Shown one piece after another: positions 60,262 to 64,000 of a DNA stretch of 64,000 nucleotides (positions are counted from its first letter, which is position 1; each line of letters begins with the position of its first letter). A program made the position numbers and the translations under genes. Under the pieces are notes generated by a model. The model was not told where the DNA came from, did not search any database, and saw only the letters and a list, made by a program, of their open reading frames with translations. The stretch covers positions 10,697 through 74,696 of the forward strand of contig UQVK01000008.1 in NCBI GenBank assembly GCA_900544445.1. The letters run 5' to 3'. The stretch comes from an uncultured Lachnospiraceae bacterium (GTDB lineage: Bacteria > Bacillota > Clostridia > Lachnospirales > Lachnospiraceae).

Positions 60262-60535
60262 TCTTTTTATGCTCCTTGCTTTCCTTATACAGCACGATCT
60301 TTCTTCCGATTACCTGGACGAGCTGGGACTGGGTACGCTCCGCGAGCATGGCGCCGAGCTGATTCGGATCGTCGAAGCAGTTCTTCAGAACGGTCACCTT
60401 GATCAGTTCCTTTTTATTAAACGCCTCAGCAATCGCCTGCGTCACTTCGGGCGTAAGGCTGCCCTTTCCGATCTGGAACACCGGCTCCAGGTTCCCGGCA
60501 AGGCTTTTCAGATAAGCTCTCTGTTTGCTTGTCAT
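60245..60535 (-). CDS. yhbY: YhbY/CRS1 RNA-binding protein
   Basis: A 96-residue CRM-domain protein that associates with pre-50S ribosomes. MTSKQRAYLKSLAG, VFQIGKGSLTPEV and GRKIVLYKESKEHK are characteristic. GAGAGG lies six bases before ATG 60535. It stands between obgE and nadD in the conserved order. Confidence 0.94.
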   Translation of the reverse strand: MTSKQRAYLKSLAGNLEPVFQIGKGSLTPEVTQAIAEAFNKKELIKVTVLKNCFDDPNQLGAMLAERTQSQLVQVIGRKIVLYKESKEHKKIELPR

Positions 60536-60584
60536 AGTTACCTCTCTTTTCAAGTGGCGGCGCGCCGGTCAGAAGCGGGCCGCA

Positions 60585-61977
<1,393 letters not shown>

Positions 61978-61978
61978 C

Positions 61979-62014
61979 GTGTGAAAAATAAGCCATCAGG
62001 CTTGTTTTTCACAC
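61979..62014. repeat. Long hairpin between rpmA and obgE
   Basis: GTGTGAAAAA (61979-61988) and AAGCC (61990-61994) pair with GGCTT (61999-62003) and TTTTTCACAC (62005-62014), with one mismatch pair. Confidence 0.65.
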
Positions 62015-62031
62015 TCCCTTTATAACGGAAA

Positions 62032-62059
62032 GGGCTTCAAACATGACTGTTTGAAGCCC
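62032..62059 (-). terminator. Strong hairpin after rpmA
   Basis: GGGCTTCAAACA (62032-62043), four-base loop, TGTTTGAAGCCC (62048-62059), perfect 12-bp stem, 31 bases after the rpmA stop on the minus strand. Only TTTCCG follows, so it may attenuate or protect 3' ends rather than terminate fully. Confidence 0.6.
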
Positions 62060-62089
62060 GGCATTCTCAGAAATCTCCGTTTCGGTAAC

Positions 62090-62374
62090 TTACTGTTCTA
62101 CGGGATAAACGGAAGCCTGCTTCCTGTCTCTTCCCTTTCTTTCGAATCTCAGTATACCGTCAACCGTTGCGAACAACGTATCATCGCCGCCGCGTCCAAC
62201 GTTCACGCCGGGATGAATCTTCGTTCCGCGCTGTCTGTAAAGGATGTTTCCTGCCTTTACAAACTGTCCGTCGGCTCTCTTCGCGCCAAGTCTCTTGGAC
62301 TCGGAATCTCTGCCGTTCTTCGTGGAACCAACACCCTTTTTATGAGCAAAAAACTGAAGGTTCAGCTGTAACAT
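62090..62374 (-). CDS. rpmA: Ribosomal protein L27 (bL27) with cleavable N-terminus
   Basis: A 94-residue large-subunit protein whose N-terminus reaches the peptidyl-transferase centre. The start [13 protein letters not shown] contains the Firmicute extension that is cut by Prp after the two Phe, leaving AHKKG. The following [17 protein letters not shown] and [15 protein letters not shown] are standard. GAGGTG precedes the ATG. The processing protease is the next gene upstream. Confidence 0.98.
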   Translation of the reverse strand: MLQLNLQFFAHKKGVGSTKNGRDSESKRLGAKRADGQFVKAGNILYRQRGTKIHPGVNVGRGGDDTLFATVDGILRFERKGRDRKQASVYPVEQ

Positions 62375-62378
62375 AGGT

Positions 62379-62708
62379 TTACACCTCCTCGAATTGAAGT
62401 TTCAGGTATTTTCTGCCATACTGATTTTTTACGTCCGTTAAACCCAGCACCATGGAATCCATCAACAGGGATGCTTCGCTGCTGATTTCATTGGGAAAAG
62501 CCACATCGATCAGCCCCTCTTCCTCTTCTGTCTCCACCTGCATCTCATCCTGCGCAAAGCGCTCGATGGAATTGATGGTGTTAATGACCAGAATGGAAAC
62601 GGCTGCACAGACGATATCGCTTCCCGCGGCCGCATAGCCGCTGTGCCCGCTGCAGGTAAAACCTGTATAGGCTCCGGCACTGTTTTTTTTGACCGTTACT
62701 ATCGTCAT
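62379..62708 (-). CDS. prp: Ribosomal-processing cysteine protease Prp
   Basis: A 109-residue protease that removes the N-terminal extension of L27. The catalytic His and Cys are in [19 protein letters not shown]. The C-terminal half is acidic ([11 protein letters not shown]). The ATG at 62708 is in the usual place between rplU and rpmA; the ORF extends upstream through rplU in another frame and is not real there. It has no strong Shine-Dalgarno, so low expression is possible. Confidence 0.95.
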   Translation of the reverse strand: MTIVTVKKNSAGAYTGFTCSGHSGYAAAGSDIVCAAVSILVINTINSIERFAQDEMQVETEEEEGLIDVAFPNEISSEASLLMDSMVLGLTDVKNQYGRKYLKLQFEEV

Positions 62709-62718
62709 GGCTGAAAGA

Positions 62719-63024
62719 TTAAGCGTTGATCTTTTCGATCTTAACCTGCGTGTAAGGCTGTCTGTGACCGTTCTTCTTGTGATAGCCGGTTTTTCTCTTA
62801 TACTTGTAGACGATGACTTTCTTGCCTTTGCCTTCGCCAACAACCGTAGCGGAAACCGTAGCGTTCGCAACATCTGCGCCTACCTTCAGGCCGTTGTCGC
62901 TCACTGCTACCACCTGGTCAAACGTTACAGTGTCTCCAGTCGCAGCGTTCAGCTTCTCTACCTTGAGAACATCGCCTTCGGAAACCTTGTACTGTTTTCC
63001 ACCTGTTGCAATAATTGCGTACAT
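62719..63024 (-). CDS. rplU: Ribosomal protein L21 (bL21)
   Basis: A 101-residue large-subunit protein, [19 protein letters not shown] at the start and [17 protein letters not shown] near the end. GGAGGTG precedes ATG 63024. It is the first gene of the rplU-prp-rpmA operon, under a strong promoter and a leader. Confidence 0.98.
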   Translation of the reverse strand: MYAIIATGGKQYKVSEGDVLKVEKLNAATGDTVTFDQVVAVSDNGLKVGADVANATVSATVVGEGKGKKVIVYKYKRKTGYHKKNGHRQPYTQVKIEKINA

Positions 63025-63110
63025 AGGGCACCTCCTATTTCTCAAACTCGCTGACTGCGGTGATGTGCGGCCTGCGGCCGGACATACTTTTACCCCGTCA
63101 TGCGGCATAC
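63025..63110 (-). promoter_or_regulatory. Probable L21 leader of the rplU operon
   Basis: About 85 transcribed bases before rplU contain GTCCGGCCGCAGGCCG-type pairing, a CACATCACCGCAGTCAGCGAG stretch (given in part) and the Shine-Dalgarno at the end. Position and content suit the autoregulatory L21 leader of Firmicutes. The match is by memory only. Confidence 0.5.
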
Positions 63111-63116
63111 TCATAA

Positions 63117-63145
63117 ATCATAGCATCGAAGGGAGAATGTGTCAA
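63117..63145 (-). promoter_or_regulatory. Strong SigA promoter of rplU operon
   Basis: On the minus strand a perfect TTGACA (63145-63140), 17-base spacer, and TATGAT (63122-63117). Confidence 0.85.
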
Positions 63146-63177
63146 TCTTTTTTTGCCGAAAACTTTTCTTTTTTTCC

Positions 63178-63849
63178 TTAATTCTCCAAATTTAACAGCT
63201 GGTCCATATCGTCTGTTGATATTTCATCCATGAGCTCATGATAAAACATTACCGTTATCTCTTTTCTGCGCCTTGCTGTTTCAAAAGCCTCCGGCGTATA
63301 AAACGTTTCATATAACCTGCTTAGTTTGAAATGGTATTCTTTCAGAAAGGATTCCGGCTCATTTCTGCCCTTTCCTTCGTATATCCGGTTTTCGGCATCC
63401 ACGGCATACAATGGCTCGCCCGTCTGGCCTTTATAGAGTAATGTCCGGGAAATTCCCAACGCTCCGGTAACGTCCAGCTTGTCTGCATCAAAAAGGATTT
63501 TGGCCTCTATTGATTCAGGCTGACGGTCTGTTCTGAATCGATGGGTTGTGATACACTCCTGAATATGCTTACAGTCTTTTTCGTTCCATCCCAGGCTCCT
63601 CATAAATTCATACGCCATTTTTCCGCCCTCTTCGGCATGACACAACCGGGGATTCTGGAACTGTTTCATCCTGCCAATATCATGGAGAAGGCAGCTTGCG
63701 ATCAAAATATCCTGATTCACCTCAGGGTATCCCTTTGCTATTTGCAGGGCCTGATACAACACCCGGTAAATATGCATGGGATCGTGGGCGGCATCTTTCA
63801 TAAAACTCAGCATATATTCTTCGATTGTGCGGTATGTTTTTTGATCCAT
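63178..63849 (-). CDS. HD-domain phosphohydrolase
   Basis: A 223-residue protein with the HD motifs HDPMHIYRVL, SCLLHDIGRMKQF, CHAEEGGKMAYEF and a late DADKLDVTGALGI. This fits a metal-dependent phosphohydrolase of the HD superfamily (YedJ/YpgQ-like). AGGAGG lies seven bases before ATG 63849; the frame extends upstream without an RBS. It follows the window-end promoter on the minus strand and precedes the rplU operon. Confidence 0.85.
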   Translation of the reverse strand: MDQKTYRTIEEYMLSFMKDAAHDPMHIYRVLYQALQIAKGYPEVNQDILIASCLLHDIGRMKQFQNPRLCHAEEGGKMAYEFMRSLGWNEKDCKHIQECITTHRFRTDRQPESIEAKILFDADKLDVTGALGISRTLLYKGQTGEPLYAVDAENRIYEGKGRNEPESFLKEYHFKLSRLYETFYTPEAFETARRRKEITVMFYHELMDEISTDDMDQLLNLEN

Positions 63850-63898
63850 GCGTGCTTCCTCCTGAAGAATGTTGGTGCAGTGCATTTCATATTGAATG

Positions 63899-63927
63899 AT
63901 CATAACATATAGTGAGGTTTTGTGAAA
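63899..63927 (-). promoter_or_regulatory. Promoter of the HD-domain gene
   Basis: On the minus strand TTTCAC (63927-63922), 17-base spacer, TATGAT (63904-63899), about 50 bases before the start codon. Confidence 0.45.
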
Positions 63928-64000
63928 GCTGTTATCTGCCTGAACCAGGTTAAACTTATAAACTGTTATTCCAACCAGACGCCTTCCGGCGCCCTTTTTT

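Noticed and set aside
63978-64000. Possible terminator GACGCC-TTCC-GGCGCC with six T at the window end
   Set aside because: The stem has a mismatch and the sequence is cut off at the window edge.

Overview
The window is chromosomal DNA of an endospore-forming Clostridium-group Firmicute, most likely a Lachnospiraceae member with a GC content of roughly one half (judged by eye). The evidence is yqfC/yqfD sporulation genes, a MinCDE system, an L27 protein with a cleavable N-terminus next to its Prp protease, strong purine-rich Shine-Dalgarno sites, frequent TTG/GTG starts, and small families typical of that group (DUF896, DUF4321, RNHCP zinc ribbons). I see no prophage, insertion sequence, CRISPR array, tRNA or rRNA. 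Almost everything is core housekeeping DNA.

Layout. 1-5600: the 3' end of a GltA/NfnB-type oxidoreductase, a Dabb protein, a zinc-ribbon membrane protein, rlmH and a nucleoside hydrolase, then a 515-base gene-free stretch with hairpins and what looks like a decayed holin-like toxin locus, then two overlapping RNHCP zinc-ribbon paralogues and a VOC-GNAT fusion. 5686-12623: a sporulation and RNA-maturation run (yqfC, yqfD, phoH, ybeY), a lipid flippase, a BofC-like membrane protein and a BaiN-like flavoprotein. 12632-20398: a second flavoprotein with a structured leader, proline synthesis (proB, proA) with DUF896 and a folate cyclo-ligase between them, pepT and miaB. 20449-23422: a heparinase II/III-like lyase and two minus-strand membrane proteins. 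23577-30721: mutS, mutL, miaA and a methionine gamma-lyase-like protein. 30834-41560: a cell-shape and division block (DUF4321, radC, mreB, mreC, mreD, a very large class B PBP, minC, minD, minE, rodA, mgsA, a DacA-type lipoprotein). 41566-47527: a small P-loop protein, an HlyD-like membrane protein, yggS, sepF, aroB, lspA and rluD; this resembles the Bacillus ylm cluster but lacks divIVA and ileS. 47594-51240: a cytidylate-kinase-like protein, an alkyltransferase-like protein, dtd, a TtcA-like enzyme and a tyrosine recombinase.

51289-54889 (minus) is a two-component system with a 969-residue histidine kinase. 55216-56445 is an SOS pair: a LysM protein resembling YneA, divergent from lexA, with several LexA boxes between them, one inside a consensus promoter. 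56436-58537 holds a small unknown protein, a GNAT enzyme and an AraC regulator. 58581-63145 (minus) is the conserved run rplU-prp-rpmA-obgE-yhbY-nadD-yqeK-rsfS, expressed from a strong promoter with a probable L21 leader. An HD-domain hydrolase closes the window.

Functionally the strongest themes are cell-envelope elongation linked to division-site placement, mismatch repair linked to tRNA modification, SOS control, and ribosome assembly. The least explained material is non-coding: several intergenic regions contain clusters of long, nested inverted repeats, two of which share a clearly related hairpin sequence about 10 kb apart.
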